A stretch of 64,000 nt of DNA. Source: Rhabdophis nuchalis. Lineage: Eukaryota; Chordata; Lepidosauria; Squamata; Natricidae. A program made the position numbers and the translations under genes. Positions 1 to 11,279 of this stretch are shown here, piece by piece. Each line of letters starts with the position of its first letter. The first letter of the stretch is position 1. Under the pieces are notes generated by a model. It made no database searches. It saw only the letters and a program-made list of their open reading frames with translations, and had not been told where the DNA came from. The DNA is taken from assembly GCA_039707465.1 (NCBI GenBank), contig CM077644.1, forward strand, positions 215,697,962-215,761,961. The letters are read 5' to 3'.

Positions 1-1069
1 CGCCAAAATAATGACACTTTAATGAAAAAGTGGAAGTTGAGCTATGGGTATTTTAAAATACCCATAGGAATTTTAGAATCATTGGACTGGGGCACCGTTT
101 ATTTTAAATGATTGCTACAAATCAAATATTAATGAAATAAGATTAAGGCATTGATGGGGCAATTTATTTCACCACTGGAACTTGCAATTCTTCATCTGTT
201 TCTTAGATTATAGCCTGTACAGTTACATCTTTTTATAAAAAGATTTATTGGTCAACATTAACCATTTTTAAAAGCTGTCTTTGGGCCCCTCAGAAGACAG
301 ACAGTTAATAAGATGGATTGAACAAGATCTATTTCACTGTGTGAATTGTTTGCCAATGTCAGCCTAGAAATGCCAGGATATTGCCTATCGCTTAACAAGA
401 TCCTGATGAAAAAAGGAGAGAGGTGAGGGGCAAATAGCATGGATTTTGTAATTTGCTAACTAACATAGTTACCTTGTATGTTAATCTGATTGATATTCTC
501 TCTTTTAAAGTCATGTTCAGATTTATTAGCTTTTAACATTCCTAAACTGATAAACAAGCTGGAAACCAGAGAAGAAAGGTTTTTTAGTACAACCTGGGAT
601 CTGGCTTATCTCTTTTGTGAATTCTAAACAACATTTTTCCTTACAATTATGCTCATTCTGGCACCAGACCTCATTTTAATGTACATACGTGATATTATGG
701 GATACATATATGTAATATGTTCGACTACATGTAACTGATTTCTTATGCAAAGGGGAGGTTACTTTTATTCTGTCCAAACAACTTTCCTCTTGCATTTTCT
801 TTGTTGGGTTAACTATAAAAAGAAGGGAAACATGGGGCTCAAGGGCTCTTTCTCTTCCTTTTTCATAGAGAGACCCACTTTATCAGGGTACCCTAATAAA
901 CTGCTTTTAAATAATCTTCTGACTTAGTTGTTATTGGAAAGGTATACTGAGGCAGAATCTAGAGCCAGCTTTGGCTTTCTGAGGTAACAACACAAAAACA
1001 GAAGAAACCTTCCCCCAACATACTATGTAACTTCATTTTCCTTCATTCATCAATGAGGAGAATAGCTCA
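1..1069. other. Unique AT-rich non-coding DNA
   Basis: I see no repeat family, RNA gene or convincing exon here. The open frames are at most about 60 codons, have no recognisable motif and show no codon bias. This is ordinary intergenic or intronic sequence. Confidence 0.6.
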
Positions 1070-1696
1070 GAGAGCCAGTTTGTCTAGGGCAGGGGTCTGC
1101 AACCTGCGGCTCTGGAGCCGCATATGGGTCTTTCATCCCTCTGCTGTGGCTCCCGGCTGATCAAAAGTTGCACTATAACTGCCAATGTGTGATACTCACT
1201 GGCACATGATTTATTGAGGTTTTTGACCCATTTTCCTTTTCAGAGTTCAAAATGTGTTTATTGCACGCAGAAATAAAAAAATGTTTCCTCTGTAGCAGTT
1301 CATTGATTTTATAAATGTGACACACTATAGTTTTTTTTATACATAGCATAAAGGTGAAAAAGTAATATACGCAGTGCTATCTTCATTTTAGATGTCAAAA
1401 ACGTTTTGTGGCTCCCAGTGTATTCATTTCTGCGGGAGACAAGTCCAAAAGGCTCTTTGAGTGTTTAAGGTTGCTGAACCCTGGTCTAGTGGTTTAGGCA
1501 CCAGGCTAGAAACCAGGAAACTTTGAGTTTGACTTCTACCTTAGGCAGAAAAGCCAGCTGGGTTATTTTGGGCCAGTCATTCTCTCTCAACCCAACCCAT
1601 CTTGCAGGGCTGTTATTGTGGAGAAAAAAAGGAATAGGAAGGAATATTGAATTATATCTAAACATTGTAAAGGGTGGATAAAAATAAATAAATAAA
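1070..1696 (+). mobile_element. MIR-like CORE-SINE, split by a hAT element
   Basis: A tRNA-derived head starts near 1070 (AGAGAGCCAGTTTG), is interrupted by the hAT at 1090-1483, and resumes at 1484 (GTCTAGTGGTTTAGGCACC, A-box region) with a degenerate B box (GAGTTTGACTTCTA). The body at about 1555-1615 (GGGCCAGTCATTCTCTCTCA, then GCAGGGCTGTTATTGTGG) resembles the MIR/CORE domain, and the copy ends in a GGATAAAAATAAATAAATAA tail. SINEs of this kind are transcribed by Pol III and mobilised by LINE enzymes. The family name is uncertain; the CORE-like layout is seen directly. Confidence 0.7.
1090..1483. mobile_element. hAT-type MITE inside the CORE-SINE
   Basis: A non-autonomous DNA element of 394 bp. 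Its ends, CAGGGGTCTGCAACC and GGTTGCTGAACCCTG, are imperfect terminal inverted repeats. It is flanked by 8-bp duplications GTCTAGGG (1082-1089) and GTCTAGTG (1484-1491), the hallmark of hAT transposases. It encodes no transposase. The target is SINE sequence, so it is younger than the SINE. The GCGGCTC / GAGCCGC motif near the left end is typical of a Charlie-group family widespread in vertebrates; that sub-assignment is from memory. Confidence 0.85.
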
Positions 1697-3539
1697 CATA
1701 GGTGCCTGCAATCAGAAGGCTGCACCATTTCTCTGGAAGAGGCTTTTCAGTGCTGGCATAACATGCACCCTTGAGAGCCAAGGCCTGTCTTAATCCAATT
1801 TTGCTCTGACAGTACTAGTTCTCTGAGTGCTTATGAACAAGAGATACACCTACTCCTCCCTCATCTTTATTTCCCTGAAACTAGCATTTCAAAGCATGCT
1901 ATAGGGCAAAAAAAAAAAGAGAGAAGAAAAATAGAAAAGAAGTAAAAAAAATAAAGTAGTTTTTAATTTTCTTTATATCAGTTTTACGTGTGGATCATAA
2001 TATACTCCTCATTTTCTATAATCTATTCTGTTTAATCATCAAGCACATAAATCATAGGATTTATCTGTGAAGAGATACCAGTCAGCAAATAATGTAGATA
2101 TTTATTTTCTCTGATATGGTCAGTTTATTTATCCCAACAAATTACATCATTTTCACTAATTATTCCTTCATTGTGTTTAATAGCAAATCTTTCCATTTTT
2201 GTGGAATGGAATCTTCATGCAGTTAATCATGTAAAAAACAACAACAAAGATCCATGGCTTTTCCCCAACTGCTTGTCCACCAATCTCAACCCCCCCTCAC
2301 TTTAATTGTGTATTTATCTTTACAATCTTTTGATTTAGTATGTGTGATTGAGTCCAACATTTTCTAGCTTTTTTGCTTTTTATCCTCCATCAAGGCTAAA
2401 ATGACCCTTCGTGTTGTGCACATTTTCAACCTACATTTGAAATCCAGCCTGATTAATTTAGAATCATCTATCAATTTGGCCAGTTCACTTCTTTCCCTGA
2501 AGTAATAGTCATTTATGACCAACTCAAAAGGACTGATAAAAATGCTTGTGGGATACCGCTAAATGCTCTATTGAGAAAATAGCTCATTTTCTGTTTTCTA
2601 ACCAGCTAACAGTTCTTAAAAAGGTGGATCTTTCCCTCACAATTGTGAGGTTTTCCCCCAATGAAGATGAGATTATTGATCTTCTAAAAAACCTCTGAAA
2701 TTTGGTGAAGCAGAATTTTACCTAAGGCAGAATACTGTACATGCTGATTTTCATTCCATCTGGTTTATTCCTTTCTCTTTTTAGTTATTTTTCCTTGGCT
2801 ATCATTTCTACTAATTTGCTGTCCAGCCTATAATTCCTCAGATCCTTTCTGGGTCACTTTTTAAAAATGGCTCTCCTATTGCTTCCTTCCAACGTAGCCC
2901 AATTTGAAGAACAAGTTGCATATTTGTGCTGGAAACTCAGTGATTTCCTAACTGAGGTCTCTATGAATGCTCATGGAATGCTATCAAGATCTGATGATTT
3001 GTGACTATATTGACCAGATTTGCTTGTCACAAGTTTCTTTGCAGAGCTGATACTCTAAATATAGATGTTTTATGTTTCTTAGTAAAGAACAAACAGAAAA
3101 GGTTTCTACATATCATCCTAGCAGCTTTTCCCCCAAGGCCACTTTATTCCTTTTGTAAATTTCTCCCAATTTTAAAAGTCTTTGGGGAAATAGGGATGAA
3201 ACAGGTAATCTTTATCAGTTTCTTTACCATAAAGTGTAACTGGGGTCATATCCATTACACTTAATTTATTTTATAAGACTAAAAATGTTTTGAGGTGTCA
3301 CCATATTTCTAACTATAGATCTTGTTTTTTCCACATGAGCTGTTAATTATTGAAAATGTGTCAAGAAAAATTTGTTGGCGGTTTGAGCTATGTGTTAAAT
3401 ATATACTTTTAAATATTAGATCCAATGTCTTTGTTAGATCCCGAGAAAAGGCATTTACTGCCGAGGTTTTCTAATGGGTGTAATATAAAAAAATGCAGAT
3501 GTGAGCAATTGCTTTCTATAGGCCACACTAGTTGTTGCT
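1697..3539. other. Unique AT-rich non-coding DNA
   Basis: No repeat or gene is recognised in 1.8 kb. There is an A-rich patch at about 1908-1960. A frame of 87 codons at 3001-3264 has no recognisable domain and lies in unstructured AT-rich sequence, so I do not call it a gene. Confidence 0.55.
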
Positions 3540-4231
3540 CAATAGCAGTAACTATGAAAGGGATCTTGGAGTCCTAGTGGACAACCATTTAAATATGAGC
3601 CAGCAGTGTGCAGCAGCTGCCAAAAAAGCCAACACAGTTCTAGGCTGCATAAACAGAGGGATAGAATCAAGATCACATGAAGTGTTAATACCACTTTATA
3701 ATGCCTTGGTAAGGCCACACTTGGAATACTGCATTCAGTTTTGGTCACCACGATGTACAAAAGATGTGGAGACTCTAGAAAGAGTGTAGAGAAGAGCAAC
3801 AAAGTTGATTAGGGGACTGGAGACGAAAAGATGAAGAACGGTTGCAGGAACTGGGTATGTCTAGTTTAATGAAAATAACGACTAGGGATGACATGATAGC
3901 AGTGTTCCAATATCTCAGGGGTTGCCACAAAGAAGAGGGAGTCAAACTATTCTCCAAAGCACTTGAGGGCAGAACAAGAAGCAATGGGTGGAAACTAATC
4001 AAGGAGAGAAGCAACTTAGAACTGAGGAGAAATTTCCTGACAGTTACAACAATTAATCAGTGGAACAGCTTGCCTCCAGAAGTTGTGAATGCCCCAACAC
4101 TACAAGTCTTCAAGAAGATGTTGGATAGCCATTTGTCTGAAATGGTATAGGGCTTCCTGCCTAGGCAGGGAGTTGGAATAGATGACCTCCAAGGTTCCTT
4201 CCAACTCTGCTATTGTATTGAATTATTGTAT
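3540..4231 (+). mobile_element. CR1 LINE, 5'-truncated 3' half of ORF2
   Basis: The translation gives the C-terminal part of CR1 ORF2p: an [17 protein letters not shown] block, [14 protein letters not shown], then after a frame change [29 protein letters not shown] and INQWNSLPPEVVNAPTLQVF. A stop and a frameshift near 3789-3840 make it a dead copy. The 3' end carries the typical CR1 terminus (GTTGGAATAGATGACCTCCA, CTTCCAACTCTG). Only the part downstream of the RT catalytic core remains, as usual for 5'-truncated CR1 inserts. Confidence 0.95.
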
Positions 4232-4884
4232 AGTGGGAGAATGCATTCATTTCCTGTGCCTAATCTGTCCAGTTTAGCTATATAGGGCTCAGAAGAATCT
4301 ATGTTTTTTTTTCCCATAAGAGTGTGTTGCAATCATTATATGCAGACTGCTCCTTTTGTCATTGTCGCGGATACTGTGCATGTAATCTTTCTGTTTGGAA
4401 AAGAATATGTTCATGGATATTTTTTTTACTGTCTTCAGCATTATGCTGTGTATTGTTTGCTTTGCCAACTTGAAATGCAATTGGATCCAATAACACCTAA
4501 CATCTTAGGACTTGTCAAGTGATAGCAGAGCTGAGATGTCAATGTAAAAGCAGCCAATTAAGAATACTAAGGATCACAGTACTAAACGGAGACAAATGGT
4601 CCATTTGACTCAGTATTTTTAAAATGACACCTGCAATGCTGACACTATTACCAAGGCAGTCTGAGACTGACACTGGGAATGCCTAATCCATATTCACATG
4701 CTCAAGAACCTGCCTGGGAAAGTAAAATCTTAGTTTCTAATCTTAACTTTATGTCTTTGCTCTAGGGAAAGCTAACCTTTGAACAATTAAATGTTGCTTA
4801 TTAGGAGAGAATACAAATTATAGAAGTTTGGGGAAGCCCTGTACAAACAAAGTTTTCCTCTTTCCTTTTTATCTACCATATGAA
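4232..4884. other. Non-coding DNA, nothing recognised
   Basis: No repeat family, RNA or exon is seen. Two overlapping short frames on opposite strands near 4290-4520 lack motifs. Confidence 0.5.
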
Positions 4885-4936
4885 AATTGTAACTTATGGT
4901 CATTTTTCATAGTTACAATCTTTGCAGCATCCCAAT

Positions 4937-5173
4937 CAGAGGTGGGTTTGGACTGGTTCGGCTGAATAGGTAGTAACTTGGCCTGCCACGTCCCCCCGAA
5001 CCAGTTCTATTAGCGGCGGCGCCATCTTGATTTTTGGTTCTGCGCATGCACAGAACAATCTTCATTGCAAATTGTTTTTCCTTGTCTAATGTTGTGCACA
5101 TGCACAGACCTTTTTAGGTGCAAATGTGCATGCGCCCCGAACCGGCAGTAATACCTGCAGGAACCCACACCTG
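4937..5173. mobile_element. hAT-type MITE (AGAGGTGGGTT family)
   Basis: A 237-bp element with termini CAGAGGTGGGTTT and AACCCACACCTG. The flanks ATCCCAAT (4929-4936) and ATCCCCTT (5174-5181) fit a diverged 8-bp duplication. Internally it has GGCGCCATCTTGATTTTTGG and TGCGCATGCACAGAACAATC, shared with the copies at 12074-12330 and, in part, 19432-19619. It interrupts the TA-type MITE. Confidence 0.85.
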
Positions 5174-5224
5174 ATCCCCTTGATCATGTTATCAAAATTC
5201 AGATGCTGGCAACTGGGTCATATT

Positions 5225-5471
5225 CAGAGGTGGTATTCAGCAGGTTCTGACTAGTTCTGGAGAACTGGTAGCAGAAATTTTGAGTAGTTCGAAGAACCAG
5301 TAAATGCCACCTCTGACTGGCCCCGCCCCATCTATTCTCTGCCTCCTGCGTCCCAACTGATTGGGAGGAAATAACCTTCCCCTGGTGTGGGGAAGGAATG
5401 GAGATTTTACAGTATCCTTCCCCTGCCACGCCCACAGAACCGGTAGTAAAAATGTTGGAATCCCACCACTG
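5225..5471. mobile_element. hAT-type MITE (GTGGTGGGATTC family)
   Basis: A 247-bp element with termini CAGAGGTGGTATTC and GAATCCCACCACTG, flanked by a perfect 8-bp duplication GTCATATT (5217-5224 and 5472-5479). The interior (TCTGGAGAACTGGTAGC, CCCCGCCCCATCTATTCTC) is shared with 17877-18196 (reverse orientation) and 47637-47932. Non-coding. Confidence 0.9.
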
Positions 5472-5694
5472 GTCATATTTATGACCTTTGCTGTGTCCCA
5501 GGGTCATGTAATCACATTTTGCGACATACTGACAAGCAGTCAATGTGGAAGCCACATTGACTTAACAATTGTGTTATTCACTGCAATAATTCACTTAATA
5601 ACTGTTACAAGAAAAGTCATAAAACTGGACAAAAGTCACTTAACATATGTTTCACTTAACAACATAAATTTTGGCCTCAATAAATCAAGGACTG

Positions 5695-5807
5695 ACTATA
5701 CTATACTATACTATACTATACTATACTATACTATACTATACTATACTATACTATACTATACTATACTATACTATACTATACTATACTATACTATACTATA
5801 CTATACT
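5695..5807. repeat. (CTATA)n pentanucleotide microsatellite
   Basis: About 22 perfect copies of the 5-bp unit, starting exactly at the ACTATA end of the preceding MITE. The open frame across it is an artefact of the 5-bp period. Confidence 0.98.
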
Positions 5808-7137
5808 AATAGCCCATAAGAATGATTGTTATTAAAGACTATTTCTGCTTTTGTTTCAGTGACAGAATAAGTTTATCAGTGCACATAAAGAATGTTAAAA
5901 ATACTGAGTAGAACTGTTGAATAAGAGATAGGAAGAACTTTGGTAGATTTCTTTTTAAGATTCTGAGGTCGAGGATTTATAGTCATCTATGCCTGAGAAG
6001 CAGAGCAATTAAATCTTTGTTTGAAACTGCCAACAACTTTTATCAGCTTGTTGTTTATCTTCAGTTCTCCTACTTTTCCAGTTAACATAGTCATTGTTTT
6101 CTTGACGTTCCAAAAAAGCACTGTTTTATTTATATGCTCCATATTGTTATGATTTAATGCCTGAGAGTATCCAGACTTCAAGAAGAAAAAAAACTATGAA
6201 ATCATCATGTGGTAGCTGTTTTCTTAAATATTATTTTCTTTTTCTCAAAGGTCCATAAAAGAAGAAGGAAGTTCTTTGTGGTGGATCTCTCCCAGTGGAA
6301 TATCATCTTTGTGGAGATAAGATTGTTCCCACCTTTGTATTCGTTTGACAGGTCCTGAAGACATGGGTTTGCCAGTGGTCCAAGGGAGCCCAGGGTGATA
6401 AAGAACCCACAAATGGTTTGTTTGATTGTTTATGCATGCGTGCGTGCGTGTGTATGTGTATGTGTAGGGTTTATTGGATTTTGTATCTAGCGTTTTATTT
6501 CTGTAAGTTGCCTGGAGTCACCATGAGTGAGCTGCCCATATAGTTTTGTAAATAAATAAATAAATAAATAAATCTTAAGATAGTTAGCCTTTTAAAAATT
6601 CTTATCTCAAAACAAGAGATTAGTCTGTTCCCAAGGAGATGTCATATTTTAATAACCAGTGGAACTCTATTGAAATCAGGAAGTTTTAGTTTGGATTATA
6701 TATGGACAGGATTGCATTGTAGAGAAAAAGACTAATACATTCAACTTTAATTTATTACAGACTTTTTGTACATAATCTGGATCAGTTTGGCAACAAACTA
6801 GAGGGAAGTTGATGCTCTTAATGTTAAACCGTGCTTGTGAAGGAACAGGCAAATGAAATAATTCACAGCTACTGTATGTATGGATCAGACAACCATGCCA
6901 ACTAGATAACAAATGTGTGAAGTATTTTGCATTTGATATATGATATTGAAATGAGACATTTAATAACAACGTTCAGCTTCATGTTCCTTTCCTCCTTCAT
7001 TTTAGCAGCTGATGCATTGTTCCCATCAAAAAATAATCTTAAAAAACTGTTGGAGACATCTGACTGAAGGGAGTATGAAAAGTGTTCTTCATGGAAAATT
7101 TATTTTCTGCTTCATATGAGGGAAGGAAAATCAATAT
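5808..7137. other. Mostly unique DNA with a LINE/SINE-type 3' tail
   Basis: Largely unassigned. A TG-rich tract lies at 6429-6466. At about 6495-6575 a stretch with GTAAGTTGCCTGGAGTCACC followed by (AAAT)n, where the unit reads AAATAAATAAATAAAT, looks like the 3' end of a LINE or LINE-mobilised SINE. No exon is seen. Confidence 0.45.
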
Positions 7138-7362
7138 AGAATAGAATAACAGAGTTGGAAGGGACTTTCGAAGTCTTCTAGTCCAACCCCCTGCTTAGGC
7201 AGGAAACACTACACCACTTCAGACAAATGGTGATCCAACATCTTCTTAAAAATGTCCAGTGTTGGAACATTCACAACCTATGGAGGCAAGCTGTTCCACT
7301 GATCAATTGTTCTGTCAGGAAATTTCTCCTCAGTTCTAAGTTTCTTCTCTCTTTGATTAGTC
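7138..7362 (-). mobile_element. CR1 LINE 3' end
   Basis: Reverse-strand CR1 terminus: GAGTTGGAAGGGAC near the 3' end, AGTCCAACCCCCTGCTTAGG, then ORF2 C-terminal sequence (GGAGGCAAGCTGTTCCACTG, AAATTTCTCCTCAGTTCTAA). A (TAGAA)n-like tail starts the copy. It is 5'-truncated with no catalytic region. Confidence 0.92.
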
Positions 7363-7498
7363 TGGGAATTTAAATCCACACATCTTAAACTAGCCAAGTT
7401 GGAAAAAACACTGCTCTAAAATATGCCCATATTTTCCCATGCCCAAGATTATTAATTGAATTTCCTATTATTGCCTTACTTAGGTTAATACGCTGGAA

Positions 7499-7631
7499 CA
7501 GGGGTGTCAAAATGGTGGCCCACAGCCGGATGCATCACAGGCAGGCAACGCCCAACCCTGCTCCACAAAGGCAAAAAACATCATGATATGTTGTTATACA
7601 TCACATGACATGATTGAATTTGAAACCCATG
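7499..7631. mobile_element. hAT-type MITE (GTGTCAAA...GCCGGATGCATCAC family)
   Basis: A 133-bp element with ends CAGGGGTGTCAAA and the diverged TTTGAAACCCATG. The flanks CGCTGGAA (7491-7498) and CCCTAGAA (7632-7639) match at 6 of 8 positions. Relatives lie at 18873-19013, 41039-41171 and 44281-44396. It abuts the next hAT. Confidence 0.75.
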
Positions 7632-7639
7632 CCCTAGAA

Positions 7640-7957
7640 CAGGGGTCCCCAACCCCTGGTCCACGGACCGGTGCCGGTCCGTAGGCTTGATAGGAACCGG
7701 GCCGCAGGGCCGGAGAGGAGGAGGAGGGAGGACAGGGCAGCCCCCTGGGCAGAGCGCGCACCGGGGGCGGGAGAGCGCAGGTGCGGCCGCTCACACCATT
7801 GGGGGCCCTAGAGGGGTGAGTGAGCTGACTCACCCCCCCATGTGCGCATGCGCTGCCTGTTGCCCCTCCCCCCCACTCCCCCTCTACGCCAGCCGGTCTG
7901 CGGAATTTTCTTTAAAATGAAACTGGTCCCTGGTGCAAAAAAGGTTGGGGACCCCTG
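7640..7957. mobile_element. hAT-type MITE (ACCGGTCCGTGG family)
   Basis: A 318-bp GC-rich element with ends CAGGGGTCCCCAACCCC and GGTTGGGGACCCCTG and a perfect 8-bp duplication CCCTAGAA (7632-7639, 7958-7965). The interior has nested palindromes (GGTCCACGGACCGGTGCCGG). A relative of opposite orientation is at 20266-20617. No transposase is encoded; the 70-80-codon frames are GC-rich shadows. Confidence 0.92.
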
Positions 7958-7965
7958 CCCTAGAA

Positions 7966-8867
7966 GACATGTGATCAGATCATCCATTGGTTAGCCCTAT
8001 CCCAATTCAGTGAAAATGACAAAATGCTATGGCTGAATTATTCCAATCAACTGGTTTATAATCTTCAAAGATTACATTTCCCATTAAGTCTAGGTAGCTA
8101 AATTTGACACATTTTAAGGACAAGATCAAGCAACAACCTATTATGATCCTGTGAAATAGTTGATGAAGGGGTAGAGTTTCTGCTAGCTGTCCTATTCACA
8201 AAGTTGGAAATGCAGATGATTTCCTACTCCTGCTGAGTTACCACAATCAATAAGACAAGCTACACAATTTCAACCTGGTCTATTTCTCCCTAAATGCCAT
8301 AGCACAAAAGGGAGTGGGAAGAGCATAGAAATGGCATGAAATTAGAAGTGCCATACTTCTTTGGAAAAGAAAAGAATGTTGATAATTCAGATCAAGAGGG
8401 GGAAAAAATCACAGTAACAGTTCAGATATCTCACTGATGTAACAGTGCAAATTTAATGTAATGTAAAATGTTTCTGCCTCAACAGTTCCCTTGATCCTCT
8501 TGAATGGATGTAGGGAACCTACAGAGAGCAGAGAGGCACACTAATTGCAGTTACATCAACAAAACCATTTTAACGGATTTTCTTCTAATCCTTAATATGC
8601 ATGCTTGCCAAAGCAAACATTGATTTGTGGTTTATAAAGTCATCCTCTTTTTCTCCCAATGCTATAGAAATGGTGGAGTATTTGAGAAACTGAGATAGGG
8701 AAATATATTATTTAAAATGTTAGATCAATAAATCAACAAATCTGCTCCTAAAAGAAGAGTAATGGTTATAAAACACGAGTGATTGTATTCTTTAAGGCAG
8801 TATTACTAAACCAATACTATCAGGTTAAGGTAAATTTTGTGAAACATATTCTTTGGAGGTGTTCTTC
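7966..8867. other. Non-coding DNA, nothing recognised
   Basis: Unique AT-rich sequence without a repeat signature or an exon. Confidence 0.5.
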
Positions 8868-9025
8868 CCAAACTTTAGCACGGGATATAATTTAATAGTT
8901 TTTAATAATGTATTTTTGTAATTATGTATGGTTTTTAATATTGCCTGTGCGCCGCCCTGGGTCCTTGTTAGGAGAAGGGCGGGGTATAAATTTGAAAAAA
9001 ATAAAAATAAAATAAAATAAATAAA
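8868..9025 (+). mobile_element. L2-like LINE 3' end (solo tail)
   Basis: It matches the 3' UTR of the L2-like copies at 15440-15600 and 45180-45360: CTTTAGCACGGGATA, then the terminal GCGCCGCCCTGGGTCC, GGGCGGGGTATAAATTTG and an (AAAAT)n tail. Only about 160 bp were inserted. Confidence 0.85.
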
Positions 9026-9170
9026 CTCACAGCTTTAATTGCCAAGACTATTTAGGAGAGAGAGGGGGGGAAGGTGGGAGAGAGAGGGGGGGGGGAAACA
9101 TCCCACTAGGATCCAACCTTATGCCTTTCTGATTCATTTCCTGCAGCAGAAACAGTTGCAGGTCAGAGCA

Positions 9171-9294
9171 CAGGGCTGGGCAAACTTTGCAACTTTAAGT
9201 CTGAAGGACTTCAGCTCCCAGACTTCTCCAGCCAGCAAAGCTTCTGGGAGCTGAAGTCCTTCAGACTTAAAGTTGCAAAGTTTGCCCACCCCTG
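9171..9294. mobile_element. Palindromic hAT-type MITE
   Basis: A 124-bp inverted repeat: one arm reads GCAACTTTAAGTCTGAAGGA then CTTCAGCTCCCAGA, and the second arm is its reverse complement around a short centre with GCCAGCAAAGC. Flanks TCAGAGCA and TCATAGCG fit a diverged 8-bp duplication. Same family as 15655-15785, 32221-32336 and 43921-44016. It would fold into a long hairpin as RNA. Confidence 0.88.
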
Positions 9295-9302
9295 TCATAG
9301 CG

Positions 9303-11279
9303 ACTCCATTTATAGCATCCCTAAGTGGGGGAGAGATGCTAAGCAGCCATATCTACCAAAATCCATCAGTAGAGATTGGTGATCATCTGTTTACCCTACA
9401 TAATTATGGATACCTAGATGTTCCATATAGTTTTTCATAGTCATACTATAGAATTTCAAGATGTACTTCAGAGATGTCTGAGTCGTCAATCATCTGCTTG
9501 CTAACTAGGCCGTAAAGCCAGTTCTACTGGCAGAAAGTTTACTTGGGTGTTATTCTGTGTCCTGTAATATGAATCATAGAGTTATTCTGTGCAACATTGC
9601 AAGTTCTTTAGCTTAGGGACTGACTAGCATCTCTGGATCCACAAGACAATTCACTAACTCCGCAGCAAGTTCCTGAGAGTATAATATCTGGCCCATTCTC
9701 AACTTATTGTAGAAGTGTTACTCCCCAGTTAGGAATTATCTAATAGAAAGCTGAGCCATGATCCAATTGAATCTATATCTCAGTCCTTTGCATAGTTGAT
9801 ATCCAAGATCCAAAACCTATAGACTTCCACACTCATCCTAATCGAGACTTATCCTGGTCCCTTGGAATGGAAGTATCCATTGTGTAGGCTGCATAGCACA
9901 ATTAGGCTAGCTGTTCACCAGGCAATGGTACAGCTTGAACATACTTGACAGGTCAATGAGAAGCAAAGTTCAAATTCCTTTAAGGAAAACCTCAGGGATA
10001 GTGGAATGGACAATCTCATCTATACATGTCAACAAAAGATACCCATAATTCCTTCATTTCAAGAATAAGCTCTTGTTTATTAGTTGGATATGGATTTAGG
10101 AGAATGGGGTCTGCAATGACAGGTATTTGTAGAAATTGTTGAGGTTCAAAGTCATCAGTAGACCTCTTCACACTATAAGAATCGTAAAGTAATTCAGTTC
10201 ATCTCGCAGTTCCAGGTCCCCATGCTGGGATCCACACCCTCAGATGTCCTTGAAACAGAAAAAAATGGCATTAGATAAAGCAATTTAGAAAAAGTAAAGT
10301 GTTAGCTCAGCCATAAAACATTCAGACACAAAGAATGTTGATTAGGACATTAATGGATGAGAAAAAGACTGAGAAACAAAGTAACTGGGAGATAACACTT
10401 AGAAGAAACCATCAGATCAGCAATAATTCTATTCAGAAAGGTCCATGACTTATTTTTCCATCCCATTATTTCAAAGAATCTATTCAACATTTCACCGCAC
10501 TAAGGACTATTTCTATCTTTTATTGTTTCATAGCACAGCATGCATAGAATTAAATCAGAAGTGGTGTGGCTGCTCCATATGGTGGTAGAAGTTCCAGCAC
10601 ATTTTCATTTCAATTCCATTTGATTACTGGACATAAAATTTCTTACCCAGAAAGTAAATAGCTATGCATAGCTTAGAGCAGGCAGTCTTATGGGTCAGGG
10701 ATCAGGTAGCTTTATAGATCAGGAAGGGTCTGTATGATGTTTCCAGAATCATGGTGCTGCATACGTAGCCCATGTTCATATCAACTCTATCTCTCACATG
10801 GCTCAAGAGCTATGTTTATAATAATTTTGTCTATGTGTACACTAATGTGTTCCCCCAAGAGAAACAGATGCTTTGAGCTAGATGCTCAGAGTGCCATCAA
10901 ATTCCACTTCAAAGTTCTGAAGCTGGCACTGTGATCATACTATTACTTTCCACCAAGCTTCTTTTGATCCCAAGATATCCTTCATAAGAACTGTCAGATG
11001 GAGCTGAACCTGCAGAGTTCACTGCTAAAGCAGCCAGCCTGCTGCTGCCCCCCAGTGACTATTATAACCTTTCACAATGCCTATACAGTAGTCATCTTGG
11101 TTGTCTTTTCCATTAGTTTTCTACTGAGCAGCAACACAGACCTAAGCCATTGTCAGGTGCTAGTTTACTGGTCAGCACTGATGTTTTCTTAGCCAAAGAG
11201 TTCTGCTCCCAGCAATGCTTGTTGGCAAAGCCCATTCAATGAGCAGTTCTCAATCTCATGGGACAGAATTGTTAAAACA
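9303..11279. other. Unique DNA, 2 kb, nothing recognised
   Basis: No repeat family, RNA gene or exon could be assigned. The frames at 10734-10934 and 10998-11192 are short and carry no motif. An old unrecognised retroelement is possible for 9400-10260, but I cannot support it. Confidence 0.45.

Larger units (their letters stand above)
4885..5700 (-). mobile_element. TA-flanked (mariner-like) MITE carrying two nested hATs
   Basis: The sequence matches, on the opposite strand, the family seen intact at 19631-20129. Its pieces are 4885-4936, 5174-5224 (GATCATGTTATCAAAATTCA) and 5472-5700 (GACTTAACAATTG, CACTTAACAACATAAATTTT, AAGGACTGACTATA). hATs at 4937-5173 and 5225-5471 separate the pieces, and the family order reads straight across both. 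The left terminus is not clear. The right terminus runs directly into a (CTATA)n tract. No coding capacity is present. Confidence 0.75.

Noticed and set aside
5361..5819. 152-codon open frame
   Set aside because: It crosses two transposons and a (CTATA)n tract; the end is a repeating tyrosine-rich artefact.
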